A DNA stretch of 64,000 nt, taken from positions 2,108,001-2,172,000 of the forward strand of contig NZ_CP108093.1 of assembly GCF_036188265.1 (NCBI RefSeq). The letters run 5' to 3'. The position numbers and the translations under genes were made by a program. This document shows, one piece after another, positions 34,680 to 43,707 of the stretch. Under the pieces are notes generated by a model. It ran no database searches and was not told the origin of the DNA. It saw nothing but the letters and a program-made list of their open reading frames with translations. Every line of letters starts with the position of its first letter. Within the stretch, counting starts at the first letter, position 1. This stretch comes from Streptomyces sp. NBC_00247 (GTDB lineage: Bacteria; Actinomycetota; Actinomycetes; Streptomycetales; Streptomycetaceae).

Positions 34680-35345
34680 TCAGGCGTAGGCGGCGACGTC
34701 CTCGACGGCCGAGAAGCCGAGCCCGTACGCGCTCATCCCCCGTCCGTACGCACCGAGGTGCACGCCCTGCGCGGAACCGGCCAGCACCCAGCCGAACTCG
34801 GACTCGCGGTAGTGGAACTCGACCGGCACGCCGTCCACCGGCAGCGAGAGCGTCGACCACGGCGCCCCGTCCAGCTCGTCGGCGAGCTCGAACGCGATCT
34901 CGGTCTGCTGGTCGAGCCAGTCGTCGCGCAGGCCGTGGTCGAGCTGCTGCGGCCAGGTGCAGGCGAGGAGTCCGGAGCCGGCCAGCCAGGCCGCCGTGGA
35001 CACCGTGGTGGCCTCCAGCGTCCCGGTGCCGTCGCCGCTGCCGCGTACGGGGCTGCTGGCCACGGTCACCACGACGGCGAACCGCTCCTTCTCGGGGCCC
35101 GCGTCGGGGCGCGCCAGCGGCTCGTCACCGTGGCCGATCGCGCCGTGCTGGACCGTACCGTCCGCGGCGCGGCCGACCTGGGTCAGCCGGCGCGGTCCGG
35201 TGAACGCCCCGTCCAGCGCGTACCAGGGGAAGGACGCCTGCAGATAGCCGTCGACGACCGCTGGCCGGGCCGAGGGCACCCCCTCCGCCGCCGCGGTGTC
35301 CGTGCTGGGCGTGCCATCCGTGTCAACCCGACTCGTGGTCTCCAT
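34680..35345 (-). CDS. Conserved hypothetical protein
   Basis: 221-residue protein without membrane helices or cysteine clusters. After a Thr/Ala-rich first 25 residues, a conserved body includes GYLQASFPWYALDG and a C-terminus with repeated Gly-Tyr (HLGAYGRGMSAYGLGF). ATG 35345 has a GGAGG site ahead. I do not recognise the family. It sits between mrp and tatB, convergent with mrp. Confidence 0.75.
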   Translation of the reverse strand: METTSRVDTDGTPSTDTAAAEGVPSARPAVVDGYLQASFPWYALDGAFTGPRRLTQVGRAADGTVQHGAIGHGDEPLARPDAGPEKERFAVVVTVASSPVRGSGDGTGTLEATTVSTAAWLAGSGLLACTWPQQLDHGLRDDWLDQQTEIAFELADELDGAPWSTLSLPVDGVPVEFHYRESEFGWVLAGSAQGVHLGAYGRGMSAYGLGFSAVEDVAAYA

Positions 35346-35470
35346 CTGCCCGGCCGCCTCCTCGATCTCTCAGGATCCGGAGCGGCCCGCCCCCCGCGGG
35401 CTCGGGCATCCTCGCAACCGGACAGATGGAGAATAGCCATACCGTCCGGACCAGTCGGGAAGGACGGGCC

Positions 35471-35971
35471 TCAGGTGGCGTCGGCGTCGAACGGCGGGCG
35501 GTCGTCCGCAGCGGCCGGAGCGGCCTTCTTCAGGGGGTCGGCGGCGCCCTTCGCGAGCGGGTCGGAGGTCGCGGACTTCGTCAGCGCGCCGGCGTCGGAA
35601 CCGGCCGGGGCCACCGTCGCCGCGGTCGCGGCCGCCACGCTCTCGCGGCCGTGCACGGCGTCCGTCATGTCGGTGATCTCCTTGCGGAGGTCGAAGCTCT
35701 CGCGGATCTCCTTGAGCCCGAGATCGTCGTCGCCGTCCATGAGCTGCTTGCGGATGAAGGTCTTCGGGTTCAGGTCCTCGAACTCGAAGTCCTTGAACTG
35801 CGGGCCCAGCTCGGAGCGGATGTCCTGCTTGGCGCTGTCCGAGAACTCGCGGATCTTGCGGATCGTGCGCGTGACGTCCTGGATGACCTTCGGCAGCTTG
35901 TCGGGGCCGAAGACCAGGACGGCGAGAATCCCGAGAGTCAGCAGCTCAAGTGCGCCTATGTCATTGAACAC
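35471..35971 (-). CDS. tatB: Sec-independent translocase subunit TatB
   Basis: 166-residue TatB, part of the twin-arginine translocase receptor complex that exports folded proteins. The N-terminal helix (GALELLTLGILAVLVFGPDK) with the Gly-Pro hinge is followed by an amphipathic helix (LPKVIQDVTRTIRKIREF) and an Ala/Pro-rich C-terminal tail. GTG 35971 with GAGGAG ahead. It lies downstream of htrA and the sigma/anti-sigma pair in the order known from Rv1221-Rv1224. Confidence 0.93.
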   Translation of the reverse strand: MFNDIGALELLTLGILAVLVFGPDKLPKVIQDVTRTIRKIREFSDSAKQDIRSELGPQFKDFEFEDLNPKTFIRKQLMDGDDDLGLKEIRESFDLRKEITDMTDAVHGRESVAAATAATVAPAGSDAGALTKSATSDPLAKGAADPLKKAAPAAADDRPPFDADAT

Positions 35972-36020
35972 TTTGCCGCTCCTCGTGTGCTCCGCGTGTT
36001 CGTCGCGTGGTCTCCCACCG

Positions 36021-36045
36021 GCACGGCCGGAAAGTCCGGCCGTGC
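36021..36045 (-). terminator. Terminator hairpin upstream of tatB
   Basis: GCACGGCCGG, five-base loop, complement at 36036-36045, between the small membrane protein gene and tatB. It makes separate transcription of tatB likely. Confidence 0.7.
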
Positions 36046-36188
36046 AAACCGTACCTGGCCGAGCTGTACGGACGGTAGCTCCGGACGACGTCCGGGGGCT
36101 CCCGCCCGGATCGCACCGGACGCCCGGACGCCCCGGAAAGCCGCTCACCCGGGCGCCTTCGGCACCGGGCGCCGTCCGCCGCGACGCC

Positions 36189-36497
36189 TCAGAACCCGTC
36201 CCCGGAGTGGGCGAAGGCCGCGCCCAGCGCCCCGTAGAGACTGCACCGCACGGTGTGGGTCCTCCTGCGGCGGCGCCAGAACCTCACGACGAACGACACC
36301 GCGAAGCACCCGCCGAAGCCCGCCGCCACGAGCGGGGCCCGCACGGACACGGCGCCGGCGACAGCGGCCCAGAACAGAAGTGGCAGCAGGGAACCCCGCA
36401 GCACCGACCGGAGGGTGACCTGCCGCGAGGCCGGGGGCAGCGCGGGTTCGTGCCACACCCGTATGTGGTTCCTCGTGACGCAGTGCTCCCGTCTCAT
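36189..36497 (-). CDS. Small membrane protein, two helices
   Basis: 102 residues from ATG 36497 (an in-frame GTG at 36515 is possible). Two hydrophobic segments are visible (GSLLPLLFWAAVAGAVSV and PLVAAGFGGCFAVSFVV) followed by a strongly basic loop (RFWRRRRRTH). No ribosome site is clear and the family is unknown, but the hydrophobic pattern and G/C third positions support a real gene. It lies between htrA and tatB, where mycobacteria have nothing. Confidence 0.5.
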   Translation of the reverse strand: MRREHCVTRNHIRVWHEPALPPASRQVTLRSVLRGSLLPLLFWAAVAGAVSVRAPLVAAGFGGCFAVSFVVRFWRRRRRTHTVRCSLYGALGAAFAHSGDGF

Positions 36498-36526
36498 GAT
36501 CGGACATCCCACCACGTCGTCGCGGA

Positions 36527-38197
36527 TCAGGTGCCTGTCGCGGACCCCAGCGTCAGAGTCATGGACAGCTCTTTACCCCCGCGCGTCAGGCGCAGGCCGA
36601 GCCGGTCGCCCGGCCGGTGGGCGCGGATCTTCACGATGAGCTCCTCGCCGTTGTGGACGCGTACGCCGTCCACCGCCGTGATGACGTCCCCGGGCCGGAC
36701 GCCGGCCCGGTCTCCCGGGCCGCCCTCGGTGACGGCGGCCGAACCGTCCGCTCCCTCGGTGTTCACCTTCGCCCCGTCGCCCGTGTACTCCATGTCGAGG
36801 GTGACGCCGATGACCGGATGGGTGGCCTTGCCGGTGTTGATGAGCTCCTCGGCCACGCGCTTGCCCTGGTTGATCGGTATGGCGAACCCGAGGCCGATCG
36901 ACCCCGCCTGGGCGCCGGCGCCGGTGGCTCCGGAGTCGGCCGCGCGGATGGCGCTGTTGATGCCGATCACCTGTGCCCGGGCGTCGAGGAGCGGGCCGCC
37001 GGAGTTGCCGGGGTTGATCGGCGCGTCGGTCTGGAGTGCGTCGACGTAAGCGACGTCGGTGGCGCCCTCCTCCTCGCCACCGGCGGTGATGGGGCGCTGT
37101 TTGGCGCTGATGATCCCGGAGGTGACGGTGTTCGACAGGTCGTACGGGGCGCCGATGGCCACCACCGGGTCGCCGACCGCGACGTTGTCGGAGTTGCCGA
37201 GCGTCAGCGGCCGCAGGCCGGACACTCCGCTGACCTTGACCACGGCGAGGTCGTACCCGCTGTCGGTGCCGACCACCTCGGCCCGCGCGTTCTCGCCCCC
37301 GCTGAAGGTCACGGTGATGTCCCCGGACGAACCGGCGGGGGCGACGACGTGGTTGTTGGTGAGGATGTGGCCCTGGTCGTCGAGGACGAAGCCGGTGCCC
37401 GTGCCGGATTCCGCGCTGCCGCTGACGTGCAGGGTGACCACGCCCGGCAGGGCGCTCGCGGCGATCCCGGCGACGCTGTCCGGCGCGCGTCCGGCGGGCG
37501 CGGCTGCGGCCTGCGGGAGGTGCACGGTGGTGAGGCCGCCGTTCCGCTCGACGTACGCGCCGACCCCGCCGCCGATGGCTCCCGCGACCAGCGTGAGGAG
37601 TACGGCCCCGACGAGGAGCGATCCGCGCCGGCCGCCCTTGCGGCCCGCTGCCGGGACGACTCCGGAGTGCTGCGGGGCGGTCCGCGTCAGCGGCTGCCCG
37701 GCGGAGCCCCACGGGTCGTAGTGGGTCCAGGGCGATCCCTGCGCGGGGACCTGCCCCGGTGCGGCTTGCTGCCCGTGGGGTCCGGCCGGGTACGGCGCGC
37801 CGGGTGCCGTCGCGTACGCCGGGGGTACGGGGGTGCCGTGCGCGGGAGTCGCGGCCGGATGCTGGACCGGCGGGGCGGGCGCCCAGGGGCCGGGGTCCCC
37901 GTAGGGCGGGGTGCTGTACTCGTCGGGCTCGTGCAGGGGCCGCGCGGCGCCGGGGGTACGGGGTCCGGGGACCTCGGGTACGGCTTCAGCGGGTCCGTCC
38001 GTGCCCGCCGCCCCGGGTGCGGGCGTGCCGGGCACGGGCTCCGGTGGGACGGACGCGGGTTCCGGCGTGCCGGGCACGGGCTGTTCGGGGACGGCCTGCG
38101 GGAGGGGCGGGGGTGGGCCCACGGTCTCGGCGGCGGGTCCCGTCGCGGGACGGCTCCACCACTTCGGCTTCGGTCCGGTGGGCTTTCCGTCGTCCAT
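36527..38197 (-). CDS. htrA: HtrA/DegP-type membrane-anchored serine protease
   Basis: 556-residue envelope quality-control protease. A cytosolic Pro-rich region of about 170 residues is followed by one membrane helix (GSLLVGAVLLTLVAGAIGGG), a trypsin-like domain with His283 (NNHVV), Asp316 (GYDLAVV) and Ser399 (GNSGGP), and a C-terminal PDZ domain (about 465-550) that binds substrate ends. ATG 38197 has GGGGAG ahead. It follows the sigma factor and anti-sigma genes as in M. tuberculosis, where the group responds to cell-envelope stress; the same is inferred here. Confidence 0.94.
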   Translation of the reverse strand: MDDGKPTGPKPKWWSRPATGPAAETVGPPPPLPQAVPEQPVPGTPEPASVPPEPVPGTPAPGAAGTDGPAEAVPEVPGPRTPGAARPLHEPDEYSTPPYGDPGPWAPAPPVQHPAATPAHGTPVPPAYATAPGAPYPAGPHGQQAAPGQVPAQGSPWTHYDPWGSAGQPLTRTAPQHSGVVPAAGRKGGRRGSLLVGAVLLTLVAGAIGGGVGAYVERNGGLTTVHLPQAAAAPAGRAPDSVAGIAASALPGVVTLHVSGSAESGTGTGFVLDDQGHILTNNHVVAPAGSSGDITVTFSGGENARAEVVGTDSGYDLAVVKVSGVSGLRPLTLGNSDNVAVGDPVVAIGAPYDLSNTVTSGIISAKQRPITAGGEEEGATDVAYVDALQTDAPINPGNSGGPLLDARAQVIGINSAIRAADSGATGAGAQAGSIGLGFAIPINQGKRVAEELINTGKATHPVIGVTLDMEYTGDGAKVNTEGADGSAAVTEGGPGDRAGVRPGDVITAVDGVRVHNGEELIVKIRAHRPGDRLGLRLTRGGKELSMTLTLGSATGT

Positions 38198-38302
38198 ACT
38201 CTCCCCGCACATGGCCTCCTGACGCCCTCCCCGGAGCGTTCAGACCGGAATTCAACCAGGTTTTGGGCGGGTTGACCGGAGACGGCGAGGAGCGGGTGAG
38301 GA

Positions 38303-38371
38303 GGCGGCCCGTGCGGGCCGCCGGGACGGGACGTGGAGGTGCCGTTCCCGCGCCGGGGATGACCGGCGCGG
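38303..38371 (-). terminator. Hairpins between the anti-sigma and htrA genes
   Basis: GGCGGCCC/GGGCCGCC (38303-38322) and CCGCGCCGG/CCGGCGCGG (38348-38371). The second lies six bases after the anti-sigma stop and should end the sigma/anti-sigma transcript, leaving htrA to its own promoter. Confidence 0.75.
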
Positions 38372-38376
38372 GGCGA

Positions 38377-39408
38377 TCAGCGCAGCGCCTGGTGCGGCGA
38401 CGGCAGGGCCGAGAGCGGCGTGGCGGTGGCGGACGGGGACGGGGCGGCGGGCGTCGCGGACGCGGTGGCCCCCGGTTGCGCGGCCGCGGCGGGGAACAGC
38501 GGCGCGAGGAGCGGGGACGCGGTGCTGGGGCATATCAGCGAGGCCAGCGAGACCTTCCTCGTCGGCCGCGTGTACTCCTGCCCGGTCCCGTAGAGGGTCG
38601 CGGTGCCGGTGCCGGACAGGGACTGCGTACCCGTCAGGGGCCCGGTGCCGGTGGTGGCGAGCCCCGCGGGGGCGGAGGACGCCGCGAAGGTGGGCGTGGT
38701 GCCGGAACGGTCCTCCACCGAGAGTGCGCCGCCCTGGGAACTTCCGCGGCTGGCCGCGGAGATTCCGCTCGCCGCCCGTGCGTCGGCGTCGAGCGGGGTC
38801 GCGGCGGCCCCGGCGCCCTCGGCACGCGAGGAGACGTCGAAGGTGTCACCGCCGGGGACGGCACCGCCCAGCGCGATGGCCGCCAGCGAGACGGCGCTGG
38901 CGGCGGCGAACGCGAACCGCCGGCTGCGCCACGGGGAGCGGTCGGCCTCGCGGGCCACCTCGTGCATGCGGAAGGCGGAGCCGCCCGAACCGCCGGGCAG
39001 GACGGCACTCGGCCCGTGCGCGGTGGGGAGGTATCCGAAGCCGTCCAGCGGCGAGGGGGCCCGCTCCGTCCGGCGGCCACCGGGGGGGCGGCCCGTGGGG
39101 AGGCGGAAGTCGTCCACCGGGCGGCCGTCGGGGCCGAAGGGCCCGCTCCGGAGCCCGTCCTCGGTGCCCGTACCGCCGGGGAGACCCTGCAGCCTGGCGA
39201 GGAAACCCTCGGTGGGCGAGGGAGGAGCTGTCTGCGCGAACACGGACTTGACCCGCCGTTGGGCATCCGCTTCCGCCTTGCAGCGGGCGCAGGTGGCGAG
39301 GTGGGCCAGGACGCGTTCGCGGGCGTCGTGTTTGAGCTCGCCGTCGACCAGGGCGGCGAGCCGGTCCCCCAAGTGCTGCTCGGCAGGGGTGGGGCCTGTG
39401 GGTGTCAC
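38377..39408 (-). CDS. Zinc-finger anti-sigma factor (RseA-like)
   Basis: 343-residue membrane anti-sigma factor. The N-terminal zf-HC2 domain carries the zinc motif H-x3-C-x2-C (HLATCARC near residue 31-38), which in this class holds the sigma factor inactive, often in a redox-sensitive way. A single membrane helix ([20 protein letters not shown]) lies near residue 165, leaving a long Ser/Thr/Gly-rich outer tail. Its GTG start overlaps the sigma gene stop (GTGA), typical of matched sigma/anti-sigma pairs. Orthologous position to RseA (Rv1222). Confidence 0.92.
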   Translation of the reverse strand: MTPTGPTPAEQHLGDRLAALVDGELKHDARERVLAHLATCARCKAEADAQRRVKSVFAQTAPPSPTEGFLARLQGLPGGTGTEDGLRSGPFGPDGRPVDDFRLPTGRPPGGRRTERAPSPLDGFGYLPTAHGPSAVLPGGSGGSAFRMHEVAREADRSPWRSRRFAFAAASAVSLAAIALGGAVPGGDTFDVSSRAEGAGAAATPLDADARAASGISAASRGSSQGGALSVEDRSGTTPTFAASSAPAGLATTGTGPLTGTQSLSGTGTATLYGTGQEYTRPTRKVSLASLICPSTASPLLAPLFPAAAAQPGATASATPAAPSPSATATPLSALPSPHQALR

Positions 39409-40166
39409 GTCGTTCCGCCCTCCCCCGCGAGGACGGCGCCCGCCAGGGAGCGCTGTTCGGCGCGGGCTTCGGGAGACCGGTGCTTGAGCGCCTTGCGCAG
39501 ATGCGAACGGCCTCGGTGGATACGGCTTCGCACGGTGCCCAGCTTGACCCCGAGGGTCGCCGCGATCTCCTCGTAGCTCAGACCCTCGATGTCGCAGAGC
39601 ACCACGGCGGCACGGAATTCGGGGGCGAGGGTGTCCAGCGCCAGCTGCACGTCCGCGTCGAAGTGGGTGTCGTTGAACGCCTGCTGCGGCGACGGCTCAC
39701 GGCTGGGCAGCCGTTCGGCGGCGTCGTCCCCGAGGGAGTCGAAGCGGATCCGCTGCTTGCGGCGGACCATGTCGAGGAAGAGGTTGGTGGTGATGCGGTG
39801 CAGCCACCCCTCGAAGGTGCCGGGGGTGTACGTCGACAGCGACCGGAAGACGCGGACGAACACCTCTTGGGTGAGGTCCTCCGCATCGTGCTGGTTGCCC
39901 GTCAGCCGGTACGCGAGTCGGTACACGCGACCGCTGTGGGTGCTGACGATCTCTTCCCAAGAGGGCGGGGTCCACGCCGGGGATTCCGTGTCGGAGGCGA
40001 AGGTCGCGGTCGTTGCGGAATCGTTGGAAGAACGGTCAGCGTTGTTGGTCACGGATTTCGGCTCACCCGCCGACCTGAGAAAGCGCCGCAGCGCTCCTCC
40101 CCGATCCCCAGGCGCAGCCGCACCTCCCCTGTCGGCTCTGGTGGTGTCCAGTGGAGCCCCTACCAT
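39405..40166 (-). CDS. ECF sigma factor, ortholog of mycobacterial SigE
   Basis: 253-residue extracytoplasmic-function RNA polymerase sigma factor. Region 2 is seen as [20 protein letters not shown] and [11 protein letters not shown], and region 4 as [20 protein letters not shown], which reads the -35 element. ATG 40166 has GAGGTG ahead; a TTATAC box lies upstream. Controlled by the overlapping zinc-finger anti-sigma gene. I avoid the symbol sigE because Streptomyces uses that name for a different, CseBC-controlled factor. Likely targets include htrA. Confidence 0.94.
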   Translation of the reverse strand: MVGAPLDTTRADRGGAAAPGDRGGALRRFLRSAGEPKSVTNNADRSSNDSATTATFASDTESPAWTPPSWEEIVSTHSGRVYRLAYRLTGNQHDAEDLTQEVFVRVFRSLSTYTPGTFEGWLHRITTNLFLDMVRRKQRIRFDSLGDDAAERLPSREPSPQQAFNDTHFDADVQLALDTLAPEFRAAVVLCDIEGLSYEEIAATLGVKLGTVRSRIHRGRSHLRKALKHRSPEARAEQRSLAGAVLAGEGGTT

Positions 40167-40346
40167 AGCCACCTCGCCCGTTAGCTCCGTATAAGCCTTT
40201 TTCGCAAGGGGCCGGGCCATGCCCGGGGCGTGCTCGTGCCGGTCCGGTGAGCCCGATCCGCGGGCCCCCTTCGGGCGCTTTCCCCTCTCCCTCCCCAACG
40301 TCCGGTCCCATCTGCGGGTTCCCCTGCGCAGCGGATACAGTCACCG

Positions 40347-41012
40347 TTGCGCCAACTACGGGGACAGGAGAGGGTCATTACCGCCAACCGGCAGACGAGC
40401 TGGGCGTTCGCCGACGCCTTTGTCCCCGAGGACGAGGCTCTGTACCTGGCCCGCGAGCGGTCCAGGTCGTTCGGGATCCGCTCGGTCTCCCCCGGCACGG
40501 GCGCCGCGCTGCGGCTGCTCGCCGCCGCGGCGGACGCCAAAGCGGTGGCGGAAATCGGCACGGGCACCGGCGTGTCCGGCATCTATCTGCTGAACGGGAT
40601 GCGCCCCGACGGGGTGCTGACCACGGTCGATCCGGAGCCGGAACGGCAGCAGTTCGCCCGCGAGGCGTTCCGCGCCGCGGGCTTCGCCACCAACAAGGCC
40701 CGTTTCATCCCGGGACGGGCGCTGGACGTCCTGCCGCGCCTCGCGGACGGCGGGTACGACCTGGTCTTCTGCGACGGCGACCGGCTGGAGAGCCTGGAGT
40801 ACCTGGCCGAATCGTTGCGTCTGCTCCGCCGGGGCGGGGTCGTCTGCTTCGAAGGGGTCTTCGCCGACGGCCGTACGGTCGACGCCGCGGCCCAGCCCGC
40901 CGAGGTCCAGCGCATCAGGGAGCTGCTGCGGGCGGTGCGGGAGAGCCAGGAGCTCATGTCCACGCTGCTGCCGGTCGGCGACGGGCTGCTCTGCGCGGTC
41001 CGGCGCGGCTGA
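40347..41012 (+). CDS. SAM-dependent O-methyltransferase
   Basis: 221 residues from TTG 40347; class I methyltransferase with AEIGTGTGVSG for SAM binding and FCDGDRLESLEYL after strand 4, like the catechol/caffeoyl-CoA O-methyltransferase group. Substrate unknown. TTG 40347 has no ribosome site, whereas AGGAG (40366-40370) lies six bases before ATT 40377, which would start the protein at ITANRQTSWAFADAF, the conserved region; a rare ATT start is therefore possible. Divergent from the sigma gene, the same arrangement as Rv1220c. Confidence 0.9.
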   Translation: MRQLRGQERVITANRQTSWAFADAFVPEDEALYLARERSRSFGIRSVSPGTGAALRLLAAAADAKAVAEIGTGTGVSGIYLLNGMRPDGVLTTVDPEPERQQFAREAFRAAGFATNKARFIPGRALDVLPRLADGGYDLVFCDGDRLESLEYLAESLRLLRRGGVVCFEGVFADGRTVDAAAQPAEVQRIRELLRAVRESQELMSTLLPVGDGLLCAVRRG

Positions 41013-41130
41013 CCCACCCGGGGCGGTCCGGCGCGGCTGACCGCACCGGGAGCGCCCGGCGCCCGGCCCGTGACCGTCCGGCCCGGGCCGCCCGGTCTGC
41101 CCCGTACGCACGCACCCCGCTCCGGACACG

Positions 41131-41168
41131 CTTCTGCCCCGGCACGGGAACCCGTGCCGGGGCAGAAG
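41131..41168. terminator. Bidirectional terminator hairpin
   Basis: CTTCTGCCCCGGCACGGG (41131-41148), two-base loop, perfect complement 41151-41168, between convergent genes. Confidence 0.92.
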
Positions 41169-41190
41169 TGAAGTGTGGGCGCGCAGAAGG

Positions 41191-41358
41191 TCAGCCGACA
41201 ACCTTCTTGAGCGCGTCGCCGAGCGCGTCTGCCTCGTCCGGCGTCAGCTCGACAACAAGCCGACCGCCGCCTTCGAGCGGAACTCGCATGACGATGCCCC
41301 GCCCCTCCTTTGTCACCTCGAGCGGGCCGTCGCCCGTCCGCGGCTTCATGGCCGCCAT
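41191..41358 (-). CDS. DUF3117 family protein
   Basis: 55-residue actinobacterial protein beginning MAAMKPRTGDGPLEV and containing KEGRGIVMRVPLEGGGRLV, the whole DUF3117 family pattern. Cytosolic, two strands and a C-terminal helix (TPDEADALGDALKK). No function is known. ATG 41358 follows GGAAGGGG. The 316-bp gap to the enoyl-CoA hydratase gene shows no gene and no clear motif. Confidence 0.93.
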   Translation of the reverse strand: MAAMKPRTGDGPLEVTKEGRGIVMRVPLEGGGRLVVELTPDEADALGDALKKVVG

Positions 41359-41674
41359 GCTCGTTCCCCTTCCTGAAACCAGCTCAATCGCAACCGGCGG
41401 CCCCATGACAGGCGCTGCCTCACCGGCATCGAACACATTGCTTCCAGGTCATTATCCCGCATGCGACACCCCGATGACCAACATCGATCCGCATCGCTTG
41501 CACAACGCACACCACCAAAACCACCCAATTCGGCGATCCGGCTGCGATACTTCGCCCCCTCGCGGCCCGAGCCGAGAGCCAATCGTTAGACGCAGGTCAC
41601 ATGTCGGCCCGGCGGGGCGTCGGCCATGCTTGCCTGGCGAGGCACCGAAACCTGGACAGCGAGGGGACACCACC

Positions 41675-42487
41675 ATGGCCGACGAACTGGCGAGCACCGT
41701 GCTCTACGAGGTGAGCGACGGACTGGCGACGATCACCCTCAACCGCCCCGACGCGATGAACGCCATGAACACGGCGGCCAAGGTCGCCCTGCGGGACGCG
41801 CTGCGCGCCGCCGCCGGCGATTCCTCCGTACGCGCCGTACTGCTCACGGCCACCGGGCGTGCCTTCTGCGTCGGCCAGGACCTGAAGGAGCACGTCGCCT
41901 CGCTCGTCACCGCGCAGGAGACCGGCGGCGGCAACGCGCTGAGCACGGTGAGCGAGCACTACAACCCGATCGTGCTCGCCATCACGGAGATGGAGAAGCC
42001 GGTCGTGGCGGGGGTGAACGGGGTCGCCGCCGGGGCCGGCTTCGGCTTCGCGCTCGCCGCCGACTACCGGGTGGTGGCCGACACCGCCTCCTTCAACACC
42101 TCGTTCGCGGGAGTCGCGCTCACCGCGGATTCCGGGATGTCCTGGACCCTGCCCCGGCTGATCGGGCCGAGCCGCGCCGCGGACCTGCTGCTCTTCCCGC
42201 GCTCGGTCACCGCGGCCCAGGCGTACGAGCTGGGCCTGGTCAACCGGGTCGTCCCGGCGGCCGATCTCGCCACCGAGGCCGCTTCGGTGGCGCGCGCGCT
42301 CGCGGACGGGCCCACCGTGGCCTACGCGGCGCTCAAGGCGTCCCTGGCGTACGGCGCGGGGCACACCCTGGCCGAGACGCTGGAGAAGGAGGACGAACTC
42401 CAGACGAAGGCGGGCGCCTCGCAGGACCACACCATCGCGGTGAAGGCGTTCCTCGCCAAGGAGAAGCCGCGCTACCTCGGGAAGTGA
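41675..42487 (+). CDS. Enoyl-CoA hydratase/isomerase family protein
   Basis: 270-residue crotonase-fold enzyme acting on CoA thioesters. The oxyanion hole is formed by GRAFCVGQDLKEH and NGVAAGAGFGFALAADYRV. The catalytic loop reads AGVALTADSGMSW, with Asp where PaaG-type isomerases have it and no pair of Glu as in classic hydratases, so isomerase or ring-opening type activity is more likely than hydration. ATG 41675 with GAGGGGA ahead. No linked pathway genes, so the physiological substrate is open. Confidence 0.88.
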   Translation: MADELASTVLYEVSDGLATITLNRPDAMNAMNTAAKVALRDALRAAAGDSSVRAVLLTATGRAFCVGQDLKEHVASLVTAQETGGGNALSTVSEHYNPIVLAITEMEKPVVAGVNGVAAGAGFGFALAADYRVVADTASFNTSFAGVALTADSGMSWTLPRLIGPSRAADLLLFPRSVTAAQAYELGLVNRVVPAADLATEAASVARALADGPTVAYAALKASLAYGAGHTLAETLEKEDELQTKAGASQDHTIAVKAFLAKEKPRYLGK

Positions 42488-42559
42488 CCCACGGGGAGTG
42501 ACCCTCGCCACTCCACGGGGCGCCGCAGGCGGGTTCAGGGGGTCGCCGCAGGCGGGTCG

Positions 42560-43147
42560 TCAGCCGGTGGCGCCCCGCGCCACGCAGTCCGCGAGGTGAT
42601 CGTCCACCAGGCCGCACGCCTGCATCAGGGCGTGCGCGGTGGTCGGACCGACGAAACGCACGGACCGCTTCTTGAGCGCCTTGGCGAGCGCGGTCGATTC
42701 CGGGGTGACCGCCGCCACGTCCCCGAGCGTCTTGGGGGCGGGCCGGGTGTCCGGGTCGGGAGCGTAGGACCAGATCAGTTCGTCCAGCTCGCCGTCGGCC
42801 CACTCGGCGAGTACCCGGGCGTTGGCGAGGGTGGCGTCGATCTTGGCGCGGTTGCGGATGATGCCGGCGTCGGCGAGGAGCCGCTCCTTGTCGGCGTCGG
42901 TGAACCGGGCGACCTCGGCGATCCGGAATCCGGCGAAGGCGGTGCGGAAGCCCTCCCGGCGGCGCAGGATCGTCAGCCAGGAGAGACCGGACTGGAACGC
43001 CTCCAGGCAGAGGCGTTCGAAGAGGGCGTCGTCGCCGTGGACCGGCCGCCCCCACTCGGTGTCGTGGTAGGCCAGGTAGTCGTCGGTGCTGAGGCCCCAG
43101 GGGCAGCGCAACGCGCCGTCCGGACCCGGCTGGGCTCCGTCGGTCAT
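42560..43147 (-). CDS. tag: DNA-3-methyladenine glycosylase I
   Basis: 195-residue base-excision repair enzyme removing 3-methyladenine. Family landmarks are CPWGLSTDDYLAYHDTEWG near the start and HALMQACGLVDDHLADC at the end, which hold the structural zinc (two Cys, two His), and FQSGLSWLTIL in the recognition helix. ATG 43147 overlaps the stop of the DivIVA-like gene (ATGA), so the two are translated together. Same neighbourhood as Rv1210. Confidence 0.95.
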   Translation of the reverse strand: MTDGAQPGPDGALRCPWGLSTDDYLAYHDTEWGRPVHGDDALFERLCLEAFQSGLSWLTILRRREGFRTAFAGFRIAEVARFTDADKERLLADAGIIRNRAKIDATLANARVLAEWADGELDELIWSYAPDPDTRPAPKTLGDVAAVTPESTALAKALKKRSVRFVGPTTAHALMQACGLVDDHLADCVARGATG

Positions 43148-43518
43148 CGTTCCCCGCCCTCGTCGTGGCCCGGCTCCCGGCCGAAGGAGCGCTTGCGGAG
43201 ATCGGGTCCGGGGGCGCCCTGGGAGAGGGCCCCGGAGAGCGCCGACTCGAGGTCGGCGATCCGGGCGTCGCGCTCGGCGAGTTCGGCCGCGACCCGGTCG
43301 AGCGCCTCGTCCACGTCGGCCATGCGGTAGCCGCGTACGGCCATCGGCAGCCGGAGCTTCTCGATGTCGGAGGTCACCAGGGGCCGGGTCGCCGGCAGCG
43401 GGTCCGTGAGGCACTCGGGCGCGGTGTCCAGAAGCACCCCGCGGTCACCCCCGCCCACCACGGCAAGGGTGACCGCCCCGACGACCACGACCATCGCGAG
43501 CAGCAGGAACAAGAACAC
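43144..43518 (-). CDS. Membrane-anchored DivIVA-domain protein
   Basis: 124-residue protein with one N-terminal membrane helix (FLFLLLAMVVVVGAVTLAVV) and a short DivIVA-like segment (RLPMAVRGYRMADVDEALDRV) with the coiled coil that follows. Such segments bind curved membrane or polar growth complexes; a role here is inferred. GTG 43518. The C-terminus is charged and probably disordered. It is the upstream gene of the tag pair. Confidence 0.85.
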   Translation of the reverse strand: MFLFLLLAMVVVVGAVTLAVVGGGDRGVLLDTAPECLTDPLPATRPLVTSDIEKLRLPMAVRGYRMADVDEALDRVAAELAERDARIADLESALSGALSQGAPGPDLRKRSFGREPGHDEGGER

Positions 43519-43707
43519 GTGCGCCTCCCCAGAGGGCGGGAATCAGTCCGGGTCCGATCGTGCCATGCGAGGCCGACGGTTAGGGTTCTCTGTTCGGATC
43601 ACGCCGACTCCCACAGGTGCGGCACAGGGCGCGGTCCGCACGGGCCCGGCGTCGTCCGGCATGATCCGGAGGAGACCCGAGGGTCGATCTACGAGGAGGA
43701 ACACGGG

